From contig OZ037836.1 of NCBI GenBank assembly GCA_964035575.1, forward strand, positions 682,001 to 746,000: a stretch of DNA of 64,000 bases, written 5' to 3'. The stretch comes from Rhynchopus sp. YZ270_cl-10. Its lineage: Eukaryota > Euglenozoa > Diplonemea > Diplonemida > Diplonemidae. The notes beneath the pieces are model-generated. The model was given only the letters and a program-made list of their open reading frames with translations, did not search any database and had not been told where the DNA came from. Both the position numbers and the translations under genes were made by a program. The stretch's first letter is position 1, and the number at the start of each line of letters is the position of its first letter. Shown here piece by piece: positions 1-12,800 of this stretch.

Positions 1-154
1 GGGCATGATAAGAGATTCTTTGGTTCGATGAACCGAAGCCGCACCGTGCTGAGCACAAGCTAATACCAAGCAATGTATCCAGATACCTTTACTGGAACGG
101 TGATTACGTGATTAAAAAGGGGGTGGTGGTGGAATTGATAGAGTGGAGAGGGGG

Positions 155-200
155 AAAATCTAAACGTCCACTCTCTGTTGATTCTAAAAATGGGTAGGAA
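155..200. repeat. R1 repeat fragment
   Basis: A partial, diverged copy of R1 (core 'CACTCTCTGTTGATTCTAAA'). Fuller copies lie near 30896, 31298 and 59873. Nothing else is recognisable in bases 1-296, which are AT-rich flank beyond the 3' end of the giant minus-strand gene. Confidence 0.6.
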
Positions 201-296
201 AAATCGCGAATAGAAAAAATGGGGAAAATGATGATAAATAAGAAACGAAATATTTTTTTCGTTGATCGCACCGTTTGTGAAGTGTGTAGAGACAAA

Positions 297-650
297 ATCA
301 AAATTTTATTTTTCCTTCCTTCAAAACTTCACACACAACGCTTTTGGTTTTTGGAAGACACACAAGGTGCCAGGTTCTATGATATGCACGGAACCACCCT
401 GCACCTGTTTGTCATATATATTGTTTCCCGTGCAATACATGAGGAAACGTTTCGCGTCGAAACTAGGGCTTTTTAAAGCTTTTTGATAAAAATTAGCGAG
501 ATACAAAAACCAGCGCGTGTGGAAGAAAAAAGGAGAGGAAGATATTTTTTCTGATTCAAAGTGGTGTTTACGTTTTGGGTACGGGGCGGAGAATAAAATC
601 TGTTCGATAAAAGAAACGCGAGCTTATTGTTTTATCTTGTTCAAAAAAAA
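297..650. repeat. R3 dispersed repeat, copy 1
   Basis: About 340 bp that recur at 25845-26185 and in pieces at 36185-36350 and 37515-37960. Shared landmarks are 'CTTCAAAACTTCACACACAA', 'GGTTCTATGATA', 'CCCGTGCAATA' and 'AAACCAGCGCGTGTGG'. It contains open frames of up to 85 codons, but they are not conserved between copies, so it is treated as non-coding. It lies downstream of the giant gene's stop. Bases 651-765 and 811-890 hold nothing else recognisable. Confidence 0.8.
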
Positions 651-765
651 TTCTGGATAAGTTGTGTCGTGTTTACATCGCTCTCACCAAAAATTCGGGT
701 ACACACACACGATTTCATTTCCTTCCCTACAACCTTTGCAAGGCAGTTGTCTCAAATACAAAGTG

Positions 766-812
766 ACTTGAAATACAAAAAACCCCTTCTGTGCACTGGT
801 ACGTGACCAAGC
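766..812 (+). repeat. R6 repeat fragment
   Basis: A diverged start of the R6 family: TTGAAATACAAA, then a CTGGTACGTGACC block. It lies about 80 bp beyond the giant gene's stop codon. Better copies are at 40748, 46432, 58977 and 61800. Confidence 0.5.
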
Positions 813-890
813 ACACTGGAATAAAGGAGAAGTTGAAAGTGAAAAAGAATGGCATTTGACCATTTTTGTTGTGATTAAAAAAAAGCTGTT

Positions 891-3800
891 CTAACGCTTG
901 CCACGAGAGTCAGACTTGGAGTACGACTTGGGTTCGGAGTCGGAGTGGGTGTGGTCAGGGGCACGGCGGCACTCACAGAAGGCCTCCCAGCTGTCCTGGG
1001 CCTGCTTCTGGCAGTCGGAGGTCTTGTCGGACTTCTCTGGGGTTGGTGTGGGTGCGTCGTCGGTGTGGGTGTGTCCGTCGTGGTCCTTGTTGCACAAGTG
1101 GACGTGGTGCTGGTTCCGCAGGTAGTACACCGGCTCAACAAGCTGGTCGTGGCTCCACACCACACCAAAGACTCCGTGCCAGCCCGCAACAGGGAGGTCG
1201 AGGAACTTGTGGATGGCCTTGGTCGCAAGGACGCCGTCGAGCGAGAGCTCGTTGAGGCAGGTGCCGTGGAAAGCACCGACATAGGCGGCGCGCAGGATGT
1301 CACCGATGTAGGCAAAGGCAGGGCGGTAGTAGATGCTGTCGACCCAGTGCTCCCTGTCCTGCACGCTGTCCTCCTTCAGGTTCTGCACAAGGAACACGTC
1401 GCGGTCTGCGCCCCCGGTGAGCTTGTCCTCATCGAAGGAGCGGTCGCGCTTCTCGTAGGCCTCCATGCGCTTCCAGTGGTCGCTGTCCAGCACAGAGAAG
1501 AAGGACCGGCGTGGCCGAACAATCGGGTCCGACACAAGGCTGTTGGTCTGGCGCCACATCGGCACCACCGCCACCCCGTTGCTGCCCGACAGCATGTCCT
1601 CCCCGTCCCCGCCGTGCATCTCGTCCGACTGCGACGCACTCTCAGGCTCGTCGTGGCCGTACACCCCGCGGCCCTTGTTGTGGTAGAAGGACAGGCCCTT
1701 GAGCGACGCGTCGAAGCTCACGTCGCCCAGCTCCTGCGCGCGTGACTTGAGTGCCGGGCGTGTCACACGGTCCTCAATCACCTTCTCCACAAAGTCGAGG
1801 TGCTCGTTCAGGGCCGTGTTGATTCCGCGCAGCCCGTACTCCGCCGACGGGTGGAACGGTGCGCCCTCAAAGGTGGCCACAACCACAAGCCCGTAGTCCC
1901 CCAGGAGCGAGTCCTTCCCGTCCCCGCCCTCAATCGTGTCGCAGCCCCACTTTGTGTACGGGAGGCTGTTCCACTCCCAGCGCTTCTTCAGGTTCCTGCC
2001 GTCAATCGCGTCCGACGCCCAGAAGTCGCGCTTCACGTGCATCGCAAGTGTCTCCTTCAGCGTCTCGAGGAGCTCCTTGAACTCGTCCTCGTCATCCTTG
2101 CTCTTGCTTGCGCTGTTCTTCCCAACCTGCGTGAAGTAGTTGCTGTCGTGTGTGTGGTTCAAGAAGAGCCCCTTCGCCATCAGCAGCAGCGAGTCACCCA
2201 CAACCACATCGTCACCAGCCCCGCCGTCCAGCTCGTCGTTCGACAGGAACAGCTGGACCACAGGCGCCACCTTGCCGCCACGCCTGTTTGCGTACAGCTC
2301 CTGGATGACCGAGTGGTGTGCCTCAAACAGCGCCATCCCCACGTCGACCGCCACAGTCTCGTAGTCCGCGTAGGTCAGCATCAGCTCCTTGACAGTCTGC
2401 TTCAGCCCTGTGTAGGCAAAGTGCTCGTGGTACACAACGTCCGTGAAGGCCTCAAGCCTGTCGCCTGCAAGCGTGTCGCTCCCGTTCCCACCCGCCAGCT
2501 TGTCGTTCCCGCTGTGCACAGCCGTCGCAAGGGCGGCCACAGCTGCCTCGTCCGTGTCGGCCAGGAACGTCCCCGCGTCGACAGACATGCGGGCCAGGCG
2601 GAACTGCAGCTCCCCCCAGCGCGCAGCAGTGCGCTCGCGCATCTCGTCCAGCGCATCGACACGCAGGTTCAGCAGGGCGTGGTGGAAGGCAGCGTCTCCA
2701 ACCACCACGTCGTTTCCGGCACCGCCCGATAGGTCGTCGTTTCCAGACACCTCCTGTGCATGGCGCAGCACGTCCGGAACAATCGCCGCAAACGGACGCA
2801 CCACAGCATCCGCCGCCACAAGCTCCAGGTCCCCGGCAGCCACAGCGTCAAGCATCATCATCATGTCCTCGGGCACAAGCGTCCCAAGTGCCGCGTCGTC
2901 AACAGGGCGCAGCACAGAGGCACGCGACGTCTGCTCAGGCGCAATCCACATCGGGATGTTTGTCACCGCCCCGTAGAAGGGGAGGTCCACCTTCCACGCC
3001 TCCTCGTCGCGCGCCGCACGCAGCACACGCACAACAGTCGTCACAAGCGGCAGGCACGAGTCGTAGTGGTACACAGACGACACAGTGTCACCGTACACAA
3101 AGTCGTCCCCGTCGCCCCCGTCCATCACATCATCTCCACGCTGTCCAATCAGCACGTCGTCCCCAGCGTCACCGTGGATCTCGTCGTTCCCAGACTCCAG
3201 CAGGCGCAGCCCCGCCAGCGCCGTGCGCCACGGCCTGCGTGTGCTCTCGAACTCAAACTTCTTCGTCTCCCCGTCGCGCTCGTAGCCACCGAGGGCCAGG
3301 AGCAGGTCTGCGTCCAGAAGAGCCGTTGCCTCCTCGGGCGTGAAGTGTGCGTCGCGCCATGTGTCCACCCACTGGTGCGTCAGCATCGCCTGCTCCTCAA
3401 GCACCACGTTCCTGTGCCACGCCCCGGTCTTCGTGTTCACACGCGGCTCCCCGTCCTCTGTGAAGGCACGCACCACGTGGCCCATGTCGCCAAGCACCAC
3501 GTCCGCCCCGGCACCGCCACGCAGCACGTCGCTCCCGTGCTCACCGAAGACCTCGTCCTCACCGTCCCCGCCGTCCATCACGTCGTTACCACGCTGTCCG
3601 TGCAGGATGTCGTCCCCGCCGTCACCGAGGATCGTGTCGTTCCCGGCCACCAGGTCCACGTCGTCATAACGCTGCACAAGGCGCACCACGTCTGCGTAGC
3701 GTGCTGCACCCGGGTAGCGCTGCCACTGCAGGTCGTTCACGTACGGCGGCGGCGACGCGTACATCTGCGGGTGTGCTGCAGGCACAGCCGTCGACGGCAC

Positions 3801-6800
3801 CGGTGTCGGCGCCGAGCACGCGTACGTCAGCTCAAACCCGAGGTCGTGTGTGTAGCCGTCGCTCGCGAACCGCACAAGCACGTCCTGTGTGTAGGTCGAG
3901 CTCTCGGGCAGGTCCCAGCCAGACAGCTCCCACTCAAGCGCAAGGGACCCGTTGCTGGCCACAGTGTACAGCGACACGGTGTCGTAGCGGCGCTCCGTTG
4001 CAAACCGCGACCACTCAATGTGCACCGAGTCGCCAATGCAGCCGGTCACCCAGCACTTGTTCTCGTTCGGGCCGTACTGTGCCTCGCCGTGGTCTCTTGT
4101 GTGTGTACGCGAGTCTGAGTCAGAGTCAGAGTCCGAGTTTGAGCTTGAGCTCGAGTCCGGCTGCGGGTGGTTCACCGCCCCCATCTGGTCCGCAAGCAGC
4201 ACGTAGTCGTCGCAGAAGAGCGGGCGCACCACAGGCGACGGCGTCAACGGCACAGGCACAGCCTCCGCACGCGGCACGTACAACGCACGGTCAATCAGAC
4301 CGTTGTCACCCAGCACCACGTCTGCCTCAGACCCACCGTGGATCACGTCGTCACCGTCCACACCGTCCAGCACGTCGTGTCCTCCGGTGATGTCGTCCTC
4401 ACCCTCGTCTCCGAAGATCACGTCCCCACCCTGCTGGCCGAGAATCATGTCGTCTCCCTTGCCACCGTGGATCGTGTCGTTCGCACCGGCGTCGCCCGCC
4501 TGCGTGAAGATCGAGCGGTACTGGTGCAGCACACGGAAGGACCCGTTGAAGAGCGCGTGGTCACCCAGAATCACGTCCTCGTCGTCGCCTCCGTGCAGCG
4601 TGTCGCTTGCAGTCCCACCGAAGAGGTAGTCCTCCCCGTTCTCACCGAAGATCGTGTCGTCACCTCCACGGCCCACCACAGGCGCCGTCGTCCGTGCCCA
4701 CAGGATCTCGTGGTCCGCACGGCGCAGCTCCGCCTCCGCATGGTCTCCAAAGAGCATGTCCATCCCGTCCCCACCCGAGATCGTGTCCGCCCCCTGCTGG
4801 CCCATCACAAAGTCGTCCTCCGTCCCGGCAGCAATCGTGTCGTCCCCACCGAACTCAGACTCCACGAATATCGTTGTGAACGTGCGTGTGCCGTACGTCG
4901 CATCGCGTGCCTGTGCAATGTGTCCACTGTCGCCGAAGATGAAGTCCTCGTCGGCCCCACCGAAGAGCGTGTCTGCACCCACACCACCCATGATGTAGTC
5001 CGCACCCTCGTCGCCGCTGATCGTGTCGTCTCCGCCCGACGTCTCCACCGTCGACGTGATGGTCTGCTCCTTGCGCAGCACCACGCGTCCCTGGTCTCCC
5101 AGCAGCCAGTCGTCCCCGGCGTTGCCTGTGATGTTGTCGTCTCCCTGCCCACCGAGCACAATGTCGTTCCCAGATCCAGCCACAATGTCGTCGTCCCCAC
5201 CGTTGAACTCCGCCTCCGTGAACAGCGACTCGAGCACCACGTCCCCCTTCGCCACAGAGTACCAGGTTCCGTGGTCGCCGAAGACAACGTCCGCATCTTC
5301 CCCAGAGTGCACGCTGTCCGCACCTGCGCCTCCAAACACGTGGTCCTCACCGTCCCCCGTCGTCACCACGTCGTCACCACCGTGCTCTGCCGAGATCGAC
5401 ACCTCGACAATCGGGAGCCCGCCCGCCGCCACAGTGATGCGACCAAAGTCGCCGAAGACAGTGTCTCCCCCGCCTTGCGTGTGCACAACGTCCCCAACCT
5501 GGCCACCGAACACGTAGTCGTCGTCCGCCCCGGTGTCAATCGTGTCCGCACCCCCGTTCTCTGCAGCCTCTGTCGCCGTGCTCTCGTACACAGCCCCGGT
5601 CACCGTCAGGTTGATCGCACCGTGGTCGCCGAAGACCACGTCCGCACCGGCTGCCGTCGTGATCTCGTCCGCACCCTGGCCACCGAACACATAGTCCGCC
5701 CCGGCGTGCGTGTCAATCACGTCCGCAGCCCCGTACTGCACGTCCGTGCTGTTCGCAACACGCACCGTCGTCGTCATGTCCAGCGCAAACAGCATCGGCG
5801 CCACGTGTCCTGCACGCGCACGCGAAGTCTCGCCGTCGTTGTCGTTCCAAAAACTAATGTCATCAAGCGTCGTTCCGTTCTGCGTGCCCCAGGCAATGTT
5901 CACAATCCCGTGGTCCCCGAAGACCCAGTCGTCCCCGTCCCCACCGGTCACGTTGTCAACGCCGCTTCCTCCGAAGATGTAGTCCGCATCGCCCTCACCG
6001 GCAATCGTGTTCGCACCCGGCACCACAGAAGCATTTGTAGACACCGCCACCGCGTGCGTCGCGTTTGCTGTGTACGACCCGTAGTCCCCGAAGAGCACGT
6101 CCGACCCGTCCGCACCGAAGATCTCGTCATCCGCGTGTCCGCCCATCACCACGTCGTGCCCGCCCTCGCCGTGCAGCACATCGTCGCCTCCGGCAAGCGT
6201 CGTCGTCGTGAATGCAGTCACCTCCGTCGAGATGCTCGGTGTCACAGACCCGCCAGCGTGGTCCCCGAACAGCCAGTCGCTCCCGTCGCCTCCCCACAGC
6301 GTGTCCACGCCCTGCCCACCGACCAGGATGTCGTCACCACGCTCCCCGAAGAGCACGTCCCCAGTCCCGGTCGCCTCCTCCATGTCCGTCTCCGACGACG
6401 CAAACGAGAAGTCCCCGGCCACAAGCGCCGTGTACACACCTGCGTCACCGAAGACCACGTCGTCGCCCTTGCCGGCGTACACAGTGTCCGCCCCGGCACC
6501 ACCAAGCACAATGTCCGCATCGTCCCCGGCATAGATCAAGTCGCCCTCACCTGCGTCGCGGATCGCCGTCGCCACAGACGTCACCAGACGCACCGCACCC
6601 GGGTACGCAAACACCACAGACCCGTGGTCACCCACCACAACGTCTGCCCCCGCCGCCGTGTTCACAGTGTCCACACCGTTTCCACCGAACACCACGTCGT
6701 GGCCCGCTGCCGTCTCGACCACGTCCGCCCCGCCCGCACTGCTGCAGGCAGACACCGCACGCGTTAGGTCCCCGTGCGTGAAAGCCGCATACCCGTAGTC

Positions 6801-9800
6801 CGCGAACACCACGTCCGCACCCTCATCTGTCGTGATCGTGTCGTTCCCGTCCCCACCAAACACCAGGTATGACGCAATCCCGACAGCTGTGATTGTGTCG
6901 TTCCCACCCGCAGCGCAGTGGTCCGTGAACGCAGACGACCGCAGCGACAGCACCCCGCTCTGCGCTGCCGTGCTTTCCTCAGGCACACCCACCGTGTCCT
7001 TGCCCCCGAGAATCACGTTCCCAGTGTCGCCGAAGATGATGTCGTCCCCGAGTCCGGCAAGGATGGTGTCGTCGTCGAACCCACCCACAATCACAAGCGG
7101 CAGCGTCGACGTCGATGCGTCCACCACGTCGTTCCCAGCCTCCGTGCCGACCACGAAGAATCCGTTCACCTTGTCCGCAAGCGCCACCGTCACGTTGTCC
7201 GCGCCAGCACCCGTGAAGAGCTGCGTGATCGTGCGCACGTCCTCCGCCACACTCACGTTTGCTTCAGACCCGTACGTCGACGACACCACAACCGTGTCCG
7301 CGTGGGGAGACAGCCACAGCGTCACCCCGCGCGAGTAGTCCGCACCCGTGTACACAATGTCTGCAGGCGCAAGGCCGGTGATCAGGCCCGCCGTCAGCGC
7401 CACAGCAGGCTTCCCTGTCGTCGCAACGCTGTCAGACACAAGCAGGCGCGTGCGTCCAGAAGACCCGCCATCCAGCGTCAGCAGCGCCTCCACGTAGTCG
7501 AGACGTCCCTCCACCTTCTGCACCGTCGTTGCCGCTGCGTTGTTCAGCACCAGTGCGTCCGACCCAACCACGAACGTGTCGTCCCCGGCATGCGAGCGCA
7601 CCACCGTCGGCACCGACGTTCCGCGGATGTTCAGAGTGTCCGCCAGGTCCGTTGCCAGGTCAATGTCCACAGACTCCACACCGACGTACAGCACCCCGGC
7701 CCGCATCGGGCGCGAGTCAATGCGCACAAAGTCCAGCAGCTCCTCCTCTGCCCCGACCACGTTCGTCGTGTCCAGCACCATCGCGCCCGCAGTTCCCTCC
7801 ACCGCAAGCTCACCGACGTAGCGCACCACGTAGCCCCACGGCAGCCTGTCCACGGCAAAGCTCTGCGCACACGGCCCGATACCCGCAGTTCCACAGTCCG
7901 CCACAGGGAACACCGCCGCCTGCAGGTCTGCCTCCATCGTCTCCGCAGACGTTCCGACGGCAAATGTGAGCGAGTGCGCCACACTGCCCACGTTGAAGCT
8001 CAGCGTGAACGACCCGCTTGTCCCGCGCACAGCCACAACCTGCACAATCACAGACGAGCTGTCGCGTGTTGCGTACATCCCAAGCCCGGTCAGCTCCGAG
8101 CGCGTCAGGAACCCGGCGTCCCCGAACGTGTTCCCCTGCGTGTTGTTCACCCACATCCAGTCCGTCCCCTCCCCACCGTACGCGACCACCATGTCCTTGA
8201 TGCCGCCCAGGAGGCCGTCGCCAGCCCCAAAGGTGAAGGTGTCGTTCCCAGAGGACCCGTTCAGCACAACCGGTCCGTGCGCAGCCAGCACCGTGAAGGT
8301 GTCGTCGTCTTTCCCGGCGTTCACGTAGGTCGCCCCCAGGTGGGTTCCGTTCACAACCACGTCGTCCTTTGCAGGGCCCAGGTTCACAACCACCACCTCC
8401 ATGCTTGTGTAGGTCACACCCCCGAGCACAGTTGTCCCCGCCAGCATGCGCGACTCTCCCATGCCCATTCCGGTGATGCGCCCCTCCGTCAGCGTCACTG
8501 TTGACGAAAGGAATCCGCCCGTGTTCTCCACCACAAGGCGGTCCACCTGCTGCTCCTCGCGCACCGTCAGCCACGGGTTCACCTGCACCGGGTAGGCATC
8601 GATGTCCACCTCCCCCGGGTACATCACCGCCTTCAGTGTTGTCACCGCACCGTCCGCCTCTCCGCCACCGACCGTCAGCGGACCTTGGATCTGGTACGCA
8701 AGCGCCGGCTGCGACGCGAACTGCTGTGTCGTGTCCCCCTGGTCAATGATGCCATCCTCTATCCCTTGCACAAACACCATCACAGACTCTGTGTAGTTCC
8801 ACACGTCAAACACAATCGACGAAGGCGACACAACAACCTGCTTGCGTGTCAGCGACGACTTCCCCCACACCTGTGACGCCACAACATTCACGTCGACCGT
8901 CACCGCCCCGACCGGCGCCTTCGTCAGGTACACGTAGTACGCATCCAGCCGTGACTCAAACAGCTCCGTCTTGCCTTGAGTCTCAAGCACCACAAGTGCA
9001 GGTGCGTCGTTGTCGAGGATCTCCACGTTCACCGCGTTCGCTGCCAGGGATGCAGAGCGGAAGAAGGTGTTCGACGCCGCCACCGTCACCTCGTGGTTCA
9101 GTGCCGCAAAGTGGAAGCCCTCCACAAGCATGTCGTTCACCGCAGTCACACGCACCGTCTGTCTGCACGGGTTCGCCGACTCGGCCGAGAACGAGAACGT
9201 TGCCGGCTCCACAACCACCTGCGCCGCGTCGTAGCGCACTGCAATGTCCACGTCCTGCGGGCGTGCCTTCGCCACACATGGGCGCAGCAGCACCTCGTAC
9301 TCGACGCTCGTCCCAACCTCCCCGAGCCCGCTCTCAGACACACGCATGCCCGTCGTCGTGTCCGGCGTCTCCAGGATGTACAGCTCGGCCTGGTCCGCGT
9401 CGATGATGCGCACCGGCACAGTCGGGATCTTCAGCGTGTCGTAGCCGTCGCGGTTCGACAGCTGCACCACAGTGTGTCCGACTTGCACCACCTCGTTCCC
9501 TTCGAGGGCGTGGTCCTGCACCACCGTCACCACAACCGTACGCGGCACATACCAGTTCTGCGCCGTGAAGATGATCGTGTTCGGCGACACCGTCACCGAT
9601 GCTGCCCCCGGGATCTCCGACGGTGCAGCAGGATTAGGAATCGTCACCGTGACACTGTCGTTCGCACCAGACCCGTTGATGCGGTGTGCCATGAGCAGCT
9701 GGTACTCACCCGTCAGTTCCCCAGACGACCCCTCCACCAGCTGGATCTCCGTCGGCACCATAACCGCAATCGACGCGACGTCCGTGTCTGTGATGTACGC

Positions 9801-12800
9801 CGTCACACCGTGCGCCTCAAGCCCGTCGTACGACGAGTCTGTGGCAGACGAGATCGCGTGCTCCACAATGCCGTTGTGTCCACGCAGGTCGTTGCTTGAC
9901 ACAGGCACCGAGTAGCGCGGTGTGATGTACACCACGTCGCTTCCGAGGCCGCCGAATACGTTCGTCTGCACGTGTGCCGCTGTCGACATCACGTAGATCG
10001 TGTCGTCTCCTGCCTGTGTGTTCAGCTCCACAGACTCAATCCCGACAAAAGTGATGTGCAGCCCAGCCCCGTAGATCCCGTCCTTCGTGATCACAAATGT
10101 GTCCTCCTCATTCGTTCCAATCGCCACCAGTGTGTCGAACCCAGGTCCCCCGTCAATAGCGACATTCGCGTTGATGGTGTAGAACACCACATCGTCGCCC
10201 TCATTCGTCGCAACATCCGTCTTCTTAAGCGCAGGGTCAGGCTCCACCGCATTCGCAAGCGCAAACGCACGCACCGTGAAACGGTCGTTGTCCACACCTC
10301 CGCGCAGCGACAGTGGACCCAGGTTCCGCATCACCACAAACGTGTCCTCACCGCTCTCTCCGTTGCAGGTCATTTGCTCCCCGTTTCCGTCGCTCAGGAA
10401 GCCCTCCGTCGTCTCGGTTGTGTCAAACGCGTCCTCCGGTATCGACATGCTCCCCTCCACACGCAGCGAGTTGTACAGCTGTCCAATCAAGAAGCGGTCG
10501 TTTCCGGCCCCACCGTTCTGCGTCACAGTCCCCACAGTTCCGTCCGTGATGAACGAGTCGTCGCCCGCAAGTCCGTTCACCGTGATGCCACCGTTGATCG
10601 TGCGGTCGATGTCCAGACGCTCCGCCTCAGACCTGTCCGAGTGCATCAGCGCAATGAAGTTCTTCCTGAACAGAAACGTGTCGTCCGCAGCAGTCCCGCT
10701 AACCACAAGCACGTTCACCTCTGCACCATTGTTGTTCGTGTACCCGGAGTCCGACAGCTGAATGCGCGACTGCCCTGTCCCAGAGAACCCGATGCTGTAC
10801 GCATCGTTTCCGTTCTGCCCGTCCAGGTGCAGCAGCTGCGAGATGCGGTTCAGCACAACGTCCCCCTCCGTCGTCACAGGCACAGTCATGTTGTCCTCGC
10901 CGCCCCCGGCGTTCACCCAGGTCTCTCCGCTCACACCGCTCACCGTCAGCGTGTCGTCCTTCGTTCCTCCCGTCAGCACAGTCTCCCCGCTGTGTGTTCC
11001 CGAGATCGTGAAAGTCGACGGCTGCTGCATCGGCAGCTTGACCTCAACCTTGACACAGGCGCTGTAGACCACACCGTCCGCAGACATCCCGAGCCCGGTC
11101 ACACGTGTTGCCGTCAGCTCCCCGACGTTTCCGGTTGCAGTGTCCATCGAGTCGTCAAGCACAAGGGTTGCCACGTTCGACCCCGACACCTTCACGGGCG
11201 ACACAATGTCCGACAGCGACCCGCTTCCGACAGTGATCGTGTCCGCACCTCCGGCCCCCTGCACCTCCACAGACGCACCAGCCGGTGTCGAGTCCACCAC
11301 AAACGTGTCCACGCCGCTCGTCAGCGTCACACGCAGCACATCAATCGTGCTGAAGGTAAGCTTCCCAGACATCCATGGGAGCAACACCCGGGTCGAGTAC
11401 AGCATGCCCGCACCACCCACAGACGAATGCACGTACAGCGTGTCCTGGCCGTTTCCGCCCACAACGTTCACGTCCCCGGCCATGGCCGCCCCCGTAGTCA
11501 CAACCACCTTGTCGTTCCCGCCGTTCAGGTACAGCGACAGCTTCGTCCCCGCCGTCGACCCGGTGATGGTCACCAGGTTCGCCTGGCCGTTCAGGTAGAT
11601 CGTCACCTCCTCAAAGTTGCTGTACTGGATGCCCGTCCCAGACATCCCGAACCCGGTGATCTTCCCATCCGAAAGCGTCCCTGCCGGAAGGTCGGTGGTG
11701 ACACCCGAGAAGTCGAGGATCAGCCTGTCGTAGCCGCTGTCGTCACCTCCGTCGAAGACTCCGCGCGACACAGGGTTCTCCACCAGGATCGTGTCCGAGA
11801 ACTTCCCTCCGCTTCCGGAGTAGGAGAGGAAGTCCGTGAACTCCTGAACCTGTCTGTTGTCGTCCTGCCCGGATGCCGGCGGGACGCCGAAGAGCACCTC
11901 GACCTCCTCCGACCCTGCCGCCCCGTTCACGTAGCGGATTGTGAAGTACTCGCCCTTGTCCGCCGTGTCGCCGGTCACCCTGCGCGCGGCACGCGGACCC
12001 ATGTTCAGCTGCAGCGTGTTGCTTCCCACAGTCGCCAGAATCGGCAGTGCCGGCGGCGTCGTGTCGAGCTCCAAGAAGCATTTCGACACAGAGAAGCGGT
12101 ACACACTCTCCCAGCGTCCACGCGGCCAGCAGCCGTACCACTTGCACTTCCAGTTCACGAACGGGTTGAACAGTTTGACGCTGAAGGAAGCGGACGCACA
12201 CATTTTGATCTTGATGTTGAAGATGTCGAGGAACGACCCGGCCTCAACAATGCTCTTGATCTCGCTGAAGCGGATCTTCCCGTCGTCGTTCGGGTCGTAT
12301 AGGTCAATGCTCCCTGTGAAGGACAGCTTCCCAGACCCACTCAGCTTCGCAAGCAGCAGGTTCAGTGTCGCTCCGACGCGCACAGTTCCTGCTGAGTACA
12401 GCTCGGGGATGTCGACACCGCCGGTTCCGGTCGGGATGTCCGTGTCGGACAGGAAGAACCCGTCAAGCGCCAGCTCCGGCTTGCCCTTCGCAATCGCACG
12501 ACGGATACCAGACGTGTCGTAACCCATCGACACACGCGCACGGAACTGGAACGAACCGTAGAAGTCGACCACAATGATACCTGCCGCAACTGGGAACCAG
12601 AAGTCAATCGTCACGTCAATCTCCATCACAGGTGTCTGCACCACAAACAGGTCCACGTCCTTGCCCGTGATGAGCCCCATCACTCCCAACGGAGACAGGA
12701 ACGGGAGGTTGAAGATGGCGTCCGGGTCCGTCAGCGTCGACATCAGTTTCTTCATCTTGGATGACCCGGTCGACGACGCACTTGACAGCGGCTTCTTGTC